This document shows positions 1-5,850 of a stretch of DNA of 6,887 bases, piece by piece. The notes under the pieces were generated by a model. It did no database searches. It saw only the letters and a list, made by a program, of their open reading frames with translations, and was not told the DNA's origin. The translations under genes and the position numbers were made by a program. The DNA comes from Pseudomonadota bacterium (lineage in GTDB: Bacteria; Myxococcota; Polyangia; GCA-2747355; JACKDQ01): NCBI GenBank assembly GCA_030591195.1, contig JAUVBO010000137.1, forward strand, positions 1 to 6,887. The letters run 5' to 3'. The number at the start of each line of letters is the position of its first letter. Positions within the stretch are counted from its first letter, which is position 1.

Positions 1-645
1 TACACCGGCGAGGGGTTCGACTTTCGCCTGCCCCGGGCGGCGCTGAAGAAGAAGGGCTTTGCGGTCTACCGCTGGTCGAACGGCGCGCCGAGCCCGAAGC
101 AGCTCGACAGCGCGCTCGAGAAGGCCAACCAGCTGTGGATCATCTCCGACAGCCGGCGTCACCTCAACGCCAGGCACCTGAAGGTGATCAAGGCCTTCTT
201 CGACCGCGGCCGCGGGGTCTACATCTGGGGTGACAACTCGCCCTACTACGCCGACGCGAACTACGTCGCCGAGGCGCTGTTCGGCGTCAAGATGCTCGGC
301 AACCTGCAGGGCAACAAGGTCGTCACGCTGCAGGGCAAGGGTCGCCTCGCCGGGCTGCGGCCGAACCACCTGCTGACCACCGGGCTGGCCCACCTCTACG
401 AGGGCATCACGATCGCGACGATCCAGTCGAACCAGACGCTGACGCCGCTGCTCTACGGCTCGGCGAACAACCTCGTCGCCGCGTTCTACGACAAGGGCCG
501 CAAGCGGGCGATCGTCGACGGCGGCTTCACCCGCCTCTACCGCCAGTGGGACACCGCCGGCACCGCGCGCTACGTCAGCAACGCCGCCGCCTGGCTGGCC
601 AACTACGAGCGCTTCGGCCAGCAGGTGCTCGCCCGGCGCCGGTAG
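1..645 (+). CDS. GATase-like domain protein, C-terminal part (5' end outside window)
   Basis: The frame is open from the first base to the TAG at 643-645, giving 214 visible residues. The gene therefore starts upstream of the window; the internal ATG at 184 is not a believable start because the protein-like sequence continues before it (for example KKKGFAVYRWSNG). The fragment alternates hydrophobic strands and helices like a class I glutamine amidotransferase-like or DUF4350-like fold: LWIISDSRRHLN, then VIKAFFDRGRGVYIWGDN, then a conserved-looking YYADAN and ITIATIQSN, ending in VDGGFTRLYRQWDTAGTARY and NAAAWLANYERF. I recall similar C-terminal regions in myxobacterial and planctomycete proteins, sometimes behind VWA domains; that is memory, not a search. 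No catalytic Cys is visible, so a binding or structural role is as likely as an enzymatic one. It converges on the lipoprotein gene at 702-2075 with only 56 bases between the stops. Coding status is confident; function is not. Confidence 0.8.
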   Translation, partial: YTGEGFDFRLPRAALKKKGFAVYRWSNGAPSPKQLDSALEKANQLWIISDSRRHLNARHLKVIKAFFDRGRGVYIWGDNSPYYADANYVAEALFGVKMLGNLQGNKVVTLQGKGRLAGLRPNHLLTTGLAHLYEGITIATIQSNQTLTPLLYGSANNLVAAFYDKGRKRAIVDGGFTRLYRQWDTAGTARYVSNAAAWLANYERFGQQVLARRR

Positions 646-652
646 CCCGCGA

Positions 653-724
653 CCTACTTGATCGGCTCGACCCAGTCCTACTTGATCGGTTCGACCCAGT
701 CCTACTTGATCGGTTCGACACAGT
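653..724. repeat. three 24-bp tandem repeats carrying successive in-frame stop codons
   Basis: Units lie at 653-676, 677-700 and 701-724. Neighbouring units differ by one base each: a c/t change at the eleventh-to-fifteenth bases between units 1 and 2, and a c/a change near the end between units 2 and 3. The unit nearest the minus-strand lipoprotein gene encodes its last residues and stop (CVEPIK then TAG at 702-704). Because 24 is a multiple of three, the other two units repeat the same frame and would read DWVEPIK-stop twice (stops at 678-680 and 654-656). This looks like replication-slippage duplication of the gene's 3' end. It fills most of the gap between the two convergent genes. I see no hairpin-plus-U-tract terminator here. 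Confidence 0.95.
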
Positions 725-2075
725 TGGCGATGTCGAAGATCAGGTACTCGAGGATCCGGTCCTGGGGCGAGAAGCTCGGCTGGCAGTACTGGGGGAACGG
801 CTTGGGCATCGGGAACGGCTGCAGCTCGTCGTCGCGGCCCGCGGTGTGATAGGAGGAGAAGAGGATCTTGCCGCAGTTCTCGAAGTTGAAGGTCACCGTC
901 AGCGGCCGGATGCCCCGGATGTCGTGGCCCGAGGCCGCGGCCGAGTAGACGTCGCCCTCGACCCAGACCTTGACGTCCTCGTGCAGGTCGGCTTGCGGGC
1001 GGATCATCACCCAGCCGTCGAGGAAGTGCTCGATGTGGGCCTTGTCGCCGCTGACCGTGTTCGGGAACAGCGCCAGCCACTCGGCCAGCTGGGGCTGCTT
1101 GATCGTCGCCTGCAGCTGGAGCCCGATCTCGCCGAGGGCGGCCTTGTCGACCTCCTCGGGCGTGGCGGCCGACTTCTCCGGCTCGAAGTCGAGGAACGGC
1201 GCCAGGGTCTCGACCTGCTCGATCCAGTCGTAGCTCCAGTCGGTGACGTAGAGCCGGCCGCCCGACTGGACGTACTGCTGGATGTTCTGCCGGATCGCCG
1301 GGTTCTCGAGCTCCTTCTCGAAGGTGTTGCGGGTGCAGTTGATGAAGATGATGTTGTACTGCTTCATCTTGTTCAGGTCGCCGACCAGCGACTTGAACTC
1401 GGGGTAGCTGCCGATCCCACCGAGCACCGCCGCGCCCTCGTAGAGGTCGTAGCTGCCGTCGGCGAGGCCCATCTTGCGCAGCACGCACTCCATCTTGTCG
1501 TAGTCGCCGGTGGCCACGGCGATCTTGGGGATCGCGTCGGCCGGGTGCTGCTCGGCGTTCTTGTTCGGCAGCCGCGAGAGGTTGGCCGGCACCGCCAGCG
1601 CCTGCTTGGGCGGCACTTCAATCTGGATCACCCGGCGGAAGCGGCCGTTCTGAAAGACGACGAACCGCTGGCCCGGGCAGACGCCGTCGAGGGTGAAGGT
1701 GCCGTCGGGCTTGCTGGTGGTGAACCAGAGGTTGGCCGAGTTGCCGAGGGTGCCGCAGACCTCGCACTTGACATCGGGGGGGAAGAGCTCGGGCACCGAG
1801 GCCGGGATGAAGACCGACGCGCCGGGCACCGGGTCCTTGCCGTTGGGCGCCAGCACCGTGCCGGTGATCGTCGTCTCCTCGCCCGGGCAGCTCGGACGAA
1901 AAGGATCGACCGATCCCTCGCCGCCGCCGGCGCCGCTGTCCTGGGCGCCGCCGCCGTCGCCGGCGCTGTCGTCAAACGGCGTGGTCGAGCAGCTCGCCGC
2001 GGCCAAGAGCAGCGACAGCGTGGCGAGCACAGTGATCCTGACGGGCGAGAAGGAGGACGGGCGACGGGTGGACAT
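702..2075 (-). CDS. predicted lipoprotein: carboxypeptidase-regulatory-like domain plus GATase-like domain
   Basis: The product is 457 residues long. Residues 12-28 form a hydrophobic signal segment ending in a lipobox-like AAAS before Cys29, so export and lipidation are predicted. Residues 35-56 are a Gly/Asp/Ser-rich linker. Residues about 68-152 match a carboxypeptidase-regulatory-like (transthyretin-type beta sandwich) pattern: ITGTVLAPNG, VPGASVFIP, PDGTFTLDGVCPG, RRVIQIEV. From about 183 the chain resembles a GATase-like fold: KIAVATGDYDKM, YNIIFINCTRN, QYVQSGGRLYVTDWSYDW, and near the C-terminus GKILFSSYHTAG and ILEYLIFDIANC. Neither a catalytic triad nor a metal site is evident. The start is supported by the purine-rich AGGAGAGAGG at 2084-2093, eight bases upstream. 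A GC-rich antisense frame covers the whole gene but lacks protein-like features. The role is unknown; an envelope-associated binding protein is plausible. The gene lies downstream of the regulator on the same strand, but a hairpin and a possible promoter separate them. Confidence 0.9.
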   Translation of the reverse strand: MSTRRPSSFSPVRITVLATLSLLLAAASCSTTPFDDSAGDGGGAQDSGAGGGEGSVDPFRPSCPGEETTITGTVLAPNGKDPVPGASVFIPASVPELFPPDVKCEVCGTLGNSANLWFTTSKPDGTFTLDGVCPGQRFVVFQNGRFRRVIQIEVPPKQALAVPANLSRLPNKNAEQHPADAIPKIAVATGDYDKMECVLRKMGLADGSYDLYEGAAVLGGIGSYPEFKSLVGDLNKMKQYNIIFINCTRNTFEKELENPAIRQNIQQYVQSGGRLYVTDWSYDWIEQVETLAPFLDFEPEKSAATPEEVDKAALGEIGLQLQATIKQPQLAEWLALFPNTVSGDKAHIEHFLDGWVMIRPQADLHEDVKVWVEGDVYSAAASGHDIRGIRPLTVTFNFENCGKILFSSYHTAGRDDELQPFPMPKPFPQYCQPSFSPQDRILEYLIFDIANCVEPIK

Positions 2076-2083
2076 CTGACGGG

Positions 2084-2093
2084 CCTCTCTCCT
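2084..2093 (-). promoter_or_regulatory. Shine-Dalgarno of the lipoprotein gene
   Basis: On the minus strand this reads AGGAGAGAGG, eight bases before the ATG at 2075. It contains the AGGAG core and decides the start codon of the 457-aa lipoprotein. Confidence 0.75.
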
Positions 2094-2104
2094 GATCTGA
2101 GAGG

Positions 2105-2134
2105 ATCTTGGCGCGCAGCCACCACGGAAGTCAA
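2105..2134 (-). promoter_or_regulatory. possible sigma-70-type promoter for the lipoprotein gene
   Basis: On the minus strand TTGACT (2129-2134) matches five of six bases of the -35 consensus. It is followed after 18 bases by CAAGAT (2105-2110), a weak three-of-six -10. It sits between the 2152-2171 hairpin and the gene start, as a separate transcription unit would need. The -10 is poor, so this is tentative. Confidence 0.3.
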
Positions 2135-2151
2135 ACGGCGCCCCCCGCTTT

Positions 2152-2171
2152 GCCGAGCGAGGGCGCTCGGC
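2152..2171 (-). terminator. perfect 8-bp stem-loop after the regulator gene
   Basis: GCCGAGCG (2152-2159) pairs fully with CGCTCGGC (2164-2171) around a four-base loop. It starts 17 bases past the stop of the 692-aa regulator gene on the minus strand. The bases after it on that strand are AAAGCGGGGGG, with no U-tract, so it is not a classic intrinsic terminator. It could stabilise the 3' end or aid termination. High GC makes chance hairpins fairly common. Confidence 0.4.
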
Positions 2172-2188
2172 GGCCGTCGCCCAGGACC

Positions 2189-4267
2189 CTAGCGGAAGCC
2201 CTCGGCGGTCAGCCCGTAGCGGCGCATGCGCGCGCGCAAGCCGTTGCGGCTGAGGCCGAGGCGGCGGGCCGTACGCGAGATGTTGCCCGCTTCGGCGGCG
2301 AGGGTGCGCGTCACCAGATCGCGCTCCAGCTCGGTCACCGCCTCATCGAGAGTCTGGCCGACCTTCGGGCGGGCCGTCGTCGGCGCTCCGTCGAGCCGCA
2401 GGGCGAGGGCGAGCAGGTCGGCGGCGGTCCTCGCGAGCAGCTTCTCCTCAGCGGCGAAGGGCTCGGCGGAGAAGCGTCGCTCGAGCAACAAGCAGGCTCC
2501 GCTGTTGCTGGGGAGGGGCGTGGCCATCAACGGCCGACCGGTGCCGAGGGCGATCGTCCGCTGCTGGTCGAGCGCGGCGCGAACCATCTGCTCGTCGAAC
2601 CGCTGATCGCTGTGCGGCAGCGTCGCATCGCCTGCGGCGGCGCAGCAGCTGTGGACGCTGAGCAGGGCCTCGGGGTGGTCGTCGGCGCGGGTGACGACGA
2701 AGCCGCGCTCGGCGCCGGTCTGTCGGACGGTCTGCGACAGCAGCAGGTCGACGGTTTCCTTGGTCGGTTGCTTGGCCATCTCCTGGCAGATCGCCAGCAT
2801 CCGGTCGCGAGCCTGCTCGCCGTCCACCGGCCGTGGCGCCGCCGCCAGCGGGCGATCGCCGCTCGGCAGTGGCACCGCCGCCGGTAGCAGCTGATCGCCC
2901 CCGCCAGGGGGCAAGGGGCGGACGAGGCGGAAGCCGACGTCGGGCCGGGCCTGGTCCGGCGCGAGCGGCGTCCGGCTGGCGCAGCGACAGCGGTCGGCGC
3001 CACGCGCGAAGGAGCCGCCGCGCACGACCCTGAGCGCCGCGCCGTCATCCGGGCCGTCGCCGCCCGCATCCTGGTAGGCGCTGCTCGTCCACTCGGAGAC
3101 CAGCCCGGCGAGGTCTGCCACGCCGTAGACCGACTCGTCGACCGGGGAGCTACCGACGGGCCGCAAGGCGGGCAGGCCGGCGGACGAGTCGCGCATCTGG
3201 CAGAAGCTTGGATCGAAGGCGTCGCCCCACGGGAAGGCGCGACCATCGACGCCGCGTGCGGCCTTCTCCCACTCTCGCTCGGTCGGGAGGCGGTGGATCA
3301 CGCCGCTGCTCGCCGACAGCCAGGTGCAGTAGGCCGTCGCCGCGTCGTGGGAGATGCCGGTCACCGGCAAGCGTGGATCGGTGGCATCGAGCCGCTGCGG
3401 CGTCAGCGCCAGGGCGCGCTCCGGTTGCTCGCTGGCCAGCTCGTCGAGGAACAGCAGGTACTCGCCCAGGGTCACAGGGTGACGAGCGATGGCGAAGTTG
3501 TCGACGAAGACCTGGCGCGCGGGCGTCGATCCCGGGGCGAGGGGATCGCCGCCGGCGGCATAGCGTCCGGCGCACACTTGCACGAACGGGGCGCCCACCT
3601 GGCGCTGGGCGAAGAGGCTGACCCGCAGCCGGATCTCCGCCCCCCTGGGGACCTGCAGCGGGCGGCGGACCGTCGCGTGGCCGGCGTGGCTGATCTCGAG
3701 CAGGTAGCTGCCCGGCGACAGCTCCACCGGGCCGACCGGCGCGCGGCCGAGCTCCCGGCGATCGGCGGTGACCAGCCGACGCCCGCGCTCGTCGTACTGC
3801 CAGAGCCGCACCCGGGCGCCCACCGGCTCGGTGGCGAGCTCGAGCCGCGCGGTTCCCGCGACCAATTGGGCATAGCGCTGGTCGTCGTGCTCGGCCAGGC
3901 GCGCGAGGTAGCGACGCACGGCCAGGTGGTCGCCGCGCTCCTCGGCGCGGGCGAGCAGTCGCCAGTGGAGGTCGGCCAGCTCGGCGCTCGCCTGGGCATC
4001 GTCCTCGGCTGCTTCGCTGTACAGCGCCTCCACCTGCTGCAGCTGCTGGGCGAGCATCTCGGCGGCCCGCGGCAGCAGGTCCTGCACCTCCCAGAGCCGG
4101 GACTTGCGCGCCGGCGGGTCCCACGGCAGCAGCGAGGCCTGGGCTGAAAACAGCTCCTGCTCGAGGGCGTCGCTCTCGACCAATAGTTGCTCGAGCTCGC
4201 GATGCTCTCGGCGTGCCTCGGCGAGCTTGAGGGCGCCGAGGTTTTGCTTTGGGAAGCTCAGGATCAT
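2189..4267 (-). CDS. PEGA-SUMF1-GAF-Fis HTH multidomain regulator, no kinase or AAA+ domain
   Basis: 692 residues. Residues 10-135 are helical and charge-rich, resembling the segment that follows the kinase domain in myxobacterial Ser/Thr kinase-SUMF1 fusions (recalled). About 138-218 is PEGA-like (LELATEPVGARVRLWQY, LSPGSYLLEISHAGH). About 226-450 is a sulfatase-modifying-factor/FGE-type domain: FAIARHPVTLGEYLLFL, GISHDAATAYCTWL, RLPTEREWEKAARG, FPWGD, RVVRGGSF, VGFRLVRPL. About 451-484 is a Pro/Ala linker. About 485-625 is GAF-like (RDRMLAICQEM, GAERGFVV). Residues 640-688 are a Fis-family HTH (GNISRTARRLGLSRNGLRAR, RRYGL). No signal peptide is visible, so a cytoplasmic sensor binding DNA is inferred. 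An in-frame TAG sits 19 codons before the ATG, so no N-terminal kinase belongs to this frame. In the FGE active-site segment the first Cys position is Arg422 and the second is Cys427, so formylglycine synthesis is unlikely. The gene is divergent from the aminotransferase at 4527. Confidence 0.92.
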   Translation of the reverse strand: MILSFPKQNLGALKLAEARREHRELEQLLVESDALEQELFSAQASLLPWDPPARKSRLWEVQDLLPRAAEMLAQQLQQVEALYSEAAEDDAQASAELADLHWRLLARAEERGDHLAVRRYLARLAEHDDQRYAQLVAGTARLELATEPVGARVRLWQYDERGRRLVTADRRELGRAPVGPVELSPGSYLLEISHAGHATVRRPLQVPRGAEIRLRVSLFAQRQVGAPFVQVCAGRYAAGGDPLAPGSTPARQVFVDNFAIARHPVTLGEYLLFLDELASEQPERALALTPQRLDATDPRLPVTGISHDAATAYCTWLSASSGVIHRLPTEREWEKAARGVDGRAFPWGDAFDPSFCQMRDSSAGLPALRPVGSSPVDESVYGVADLAGLVSEWTSSAYQDAGGDGPDDGAALRVVRGGSFARGADRCRCASRTPLAPDQARPDVGFRLVRPLPPGGGDQLLPAAVPLPSGDRPLAAAPRPVDGEQARDRMLAICQEMAKQPTKETVDLLLSQTVRQTGAERGFVVTRADDHPEALLSVHSCCAAAGDATLPHSDQRFDEQMVRAALDQQRTIALGTGRPLMATPLPSNSGACLLLERRFSAEPFAAEEKLLARTAADLLALALRLDGAPTTARPKVGQTLDEAVTELERDLVTRTLAAEAGNISRTARRLGLSRNGLRARMRRYGLTAEGFR

Positions 4268-4368
4268 CGCACGGCCCTGGTTTGCAAGAAGTCGACCACC
4301 CCTTCGCGGGGCGGCTCCATCGCTCTAACCAACTGGTTTTTTGGAAGGTCTGGTGGATTGTCTCCCAT
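4264..4368 (-). CDS. possible 34-aa leader ORF overlapping the regulator start (ATGA)
   Basis: The ATG at 4366-4368 follows AAAGGTGG (4376-4383), a Shine-Dalgarno-like stretch seven bases upstream. The frame encodes 34 residues, beginning MGDNPPDLPKNQLVRAM and ending LQTRAVR. Its TGA (4264-4266) overlaps the regulator's ATG (4265-4267) as ATGA, the classic arrangement for translational coupling. The regulator itself has only a weak AGGG before its start, so coupling would make sense. The same frame stays open upstream past 4526 but has no ATG or GTG there. No family is recognised and no hydrophobic segment is present. It could be a chance ORF in GC-rich DNA. Confidence 0.3.
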   Translation of the reverse strand: MGDNPPDLPKNQLVRAMEPPREGVVDFLQTRAVR

Positions 4369-4526
4369 GAGGTGACCACCTTTGTAGGGTCCGGTAAGCA
4401 GGTCGAGTAGCCAGTGATTGCTGCCACCTCTTTGCCCCGGTTCCGGCCCGGACCCATCGCAGGGAATCCGCCTGCGGCAAGGAATCCGCCGGCAGCAAGG
4501 AATATTCGATGTGTTAGCGTGGTCCG
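4268..4526. other. divergent intergenic region between regulator and aminotransferase
   Basis: These 259 bases separate the two divergent starts and must hold both promoters. I found no convincing -35/-10 pair on either strand. Visible structure includes an interrupted 12-bp palindrome AACCA-AC-TGGTT at 4327-4338, a possible dimer-binding site about 60 bases upstream of the regulator start; a compact GGTGACCACC at 4371-4380; and the short direct repeat at 4463-4503. The 34-aa ORF occupies part of the regulator-proximal side. It is less GC-rich in places (for example the T run at 4337-4342) than the coding DNA. Confidence 0.6.
4463..4503 (+). repeat. two 18-bp direct repeats upstream of the aminotransferase
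   Basis: Units 4463-4480 and 4481-4498 share GGAATCCGCC and end in GGCAA and AGCAA; a third partial unit (GGAAT) follows at 4499-4503. They end 23 bases before the aminotransferase ATG, where a promoter or operator would be expected. This could be a direct-repeat operator or simple slippage. Confidence 0.6.
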
Positions 4527-5819
4527 ATGCCTAGCCCATCAGATGTGACGGCGGCGCAGATCGGGGCCTTCAGGCCCGTGCCACGGACCGGGGTGATCTA
4601 TGTCACCACCGAGGCTGTTCGTTGCGGTTATGACCCGTCCGACCCGCAGTGGTGCAACCTCGGCCAGGGACAGCCGGACGCGGGCGAGCTGCCTGGCGCC
4701 CCCGCCCGACGTAGCGAGATCTCGGTCAAGCCGGTGGACAACGACTACGCGCCGATCAGCGGGCTGTGGGAGCTGCGCGAGGCGATCGCCGACCTCTACA
4801 ACCAGCTCTATCGCCGGGGCATGCCCTCGCGTTACTCGGCCGAGAACGTCGCCGTCTGCGGCGGTGGGCGGGTGGCGCTGACCCGCGCGGCAGCGGCCCT
4901 GGGCCCGATCAACATGGGGCACTTCCTGCCTGACTACACCGGCTATGAAGAGCTGCTCGGGATGTTTCGCGCCTTCTCGCCGATCCCGATCCTGCTCGAG
5001 CCCGAGCGCGGCTACGCCTTCACCGTCAACGAGCTGCGGCGGGAGATCGTCGGCCGGGGCATGGCCGCGTTGCTGTTCTCAAACCCGTGCAATCCCACGG
5101 GTAAGGTGATCGGCGGCGAGGAGCTGGCCCAGTGGGTCGCCTGCGGCCGGGAGCTCGACTGCACGTTGCTGGTCGACGAGTTCTACTCGCACTTCGTCTG
5201 GCGCCCGGACGTGGTGGCCGACGGCGGGATGCTCAGCGCGGCGCGCTACGTGGAGGACGTTGAGTCCGACCCGGTGGTGATCTTCGATGGCCTGACCAAG
5301 AACTGGCGCTACCCCGGTTGGCGGCTGTCGTGGACCCTCGGCCCGCGGCAGGTGATCGAGGCGATCACCAGCGCCGGCTCGTTCCTCGACGGCGGCGCCA
5401 GCCGGCCGCTGCAGCGAGCGGCGATCGACCTGTTGACGGTGGACCACACCCGCGCCGAGACGGCCGCGATCCACCAGGAGTTCGGCAAGAAGCGCCAGCG
5501 GTTGCTCGGCCAGGCCCGGGACCTCGGGATGGAGATCGACACCCCGGCCGAGGGCACGTTCTACGTCTGGGCCTCGGTGGCCCACCTGCCCGAGCCGATC
5601 GCCGACGGGATGGGATTTTTCCGCGAGGCGCTCAAGCGCCAGGTGATCACCGTGCCCGGGGAGTTCTTCGGCGTCGACCCGGGGCGGCGGCGCGGGAGGC
5701 AGCCGTCACACTTCAGGCCCTACGTGCGGCTCTCCTTCGGTCCGGCCCAGGAGGTGCTGGACAAGGCGATGGCGCGGATCGCCGAGCTGGTCGACGACGC
5801 CGCGGCCCATCGGCTTTAG
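4527..5819 (+). CDS. class I/II PLP-dependent aminotransferase
   Basis: 430 residues, a normal length for fold-type I aspartate-aminotransferase-family enzymes, which use pyridoxal phosphate to move amino groups between amino acids and 2-oxo acids. Family landmarks are all present. NLGQGQPDAG and DNDYAPISGLWELREAIA (Tyr74) lie near the N-terminus. SNPCNPTG (Asn189) and VDEFYSHF (Asp217, Tyr220) provide cofactor-binding residues. DGLTKNWRYPGWRLSW carries the Schiff-base Lys258 and a phosphate-binding Arg, and RPYVRLSFG has the carboxylate-binding Arg401. It therefore looks catalytically intact. Substrate cannot be read from the sequence. ATG 4527 is the first start after an in-frame TAG at 4515-4517. 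No purine-rich ribosome site precedes it, so translation may begin on a short leader. It stands alone: divergent from the regulator and convergent with the Cys-rich gene 31 bases away. Confidence 0.95.
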   Translation: MPSPSDVTAAQIGAFRPVPRTGVIYVTTEAVRCGYDPSDPQWCNLGQGQPDAGELPGAPARRSEISVKPVDNDYAPISGLWELREAIADLYNQLYRRGMPSRYSAENVAVCGGGRVALTRAAAALGPINMGHFLPDYTGYEELLGMFRAFSPIPILLEPERGYAFTVNELRREIVGRGMAALLFSNPCNPTGKVIGGEELAQWVACGRELDCTLLVDEFYSHFVWRPDVVADGGMLSAARYVEDVESDPVVIFDGLTKNWRYPGWRLSWTLGPRQVIEAITSAGSFLDGGASRPLQRAAIDLLTVDHTRAETAAIHQEFGKKRQRLLGQARDLGMEIDTPAEGTFYVWASVAHLPEPIADGMGFFREALKRQVITVPGEFFGVDPGRRRGRQPSHFRPYVRLSFGPAQEVLDKAMARIAELVDDAAAHRL

Positions 5820-5825
5820 CGGGTT

Positions 5826-5845
5826 CCGCCTCTGCGAAGCAGCGG
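5826..5845. terminator. weak hairpin between convergent aminotransferase and Cys-rich genes
   Basis: CTGC (5832-5835) pairs with GCAG (5839-5842) around a GAA loop, and CCG/CGG can extend the stem across a bulge. It lies in the 31-base gap between the two converging stops, where a bidirectional terminator would fit, but no T-run follows on either strand. Confidence 0.2.
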
Positions 5846-5850
5846 GGGTC

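Noticed and set aside
653..724. CRISPR-like array
   Set aside because: The repeats are directly adjacent with no spacers and encode the end of a gene.
658..849. Small plus-strand ORF with a repeated IGSTQSYL peptide
   Set aside because: The peptide repeat is just the 24-bp DNA repeat read on the other strand. There is no ribosome site and it lies antisense to the lipoprotein gene end.
546..2192. Long plus-strand open frame (548 codons) over the lipoprotein gene
   Set aside because: It is antisense to a gene with signal peptide, recognisable domains and a ribosome site. Its product is an Arg/Leu/Val/Asp-rich low-complexity string typical of GC-rich antisense frames.
3293..4147. Plus-strand frame of 284 codons within the regulator
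   Set aside because: Antisense shadow with repetitive Arg/Ala/Gly/Leu composition and no family features.
3150..4457. Minus-strand frame of 435 codons overlapping the regulator
   Set aside because: It is Arg/Ala/Pro-rich without motifs, whereas the overlapping 692-aa frame has clear PEGA, SUMF1 and HTH signatures. I also checked its first 60 codons for a missing kinase domain and saw none.
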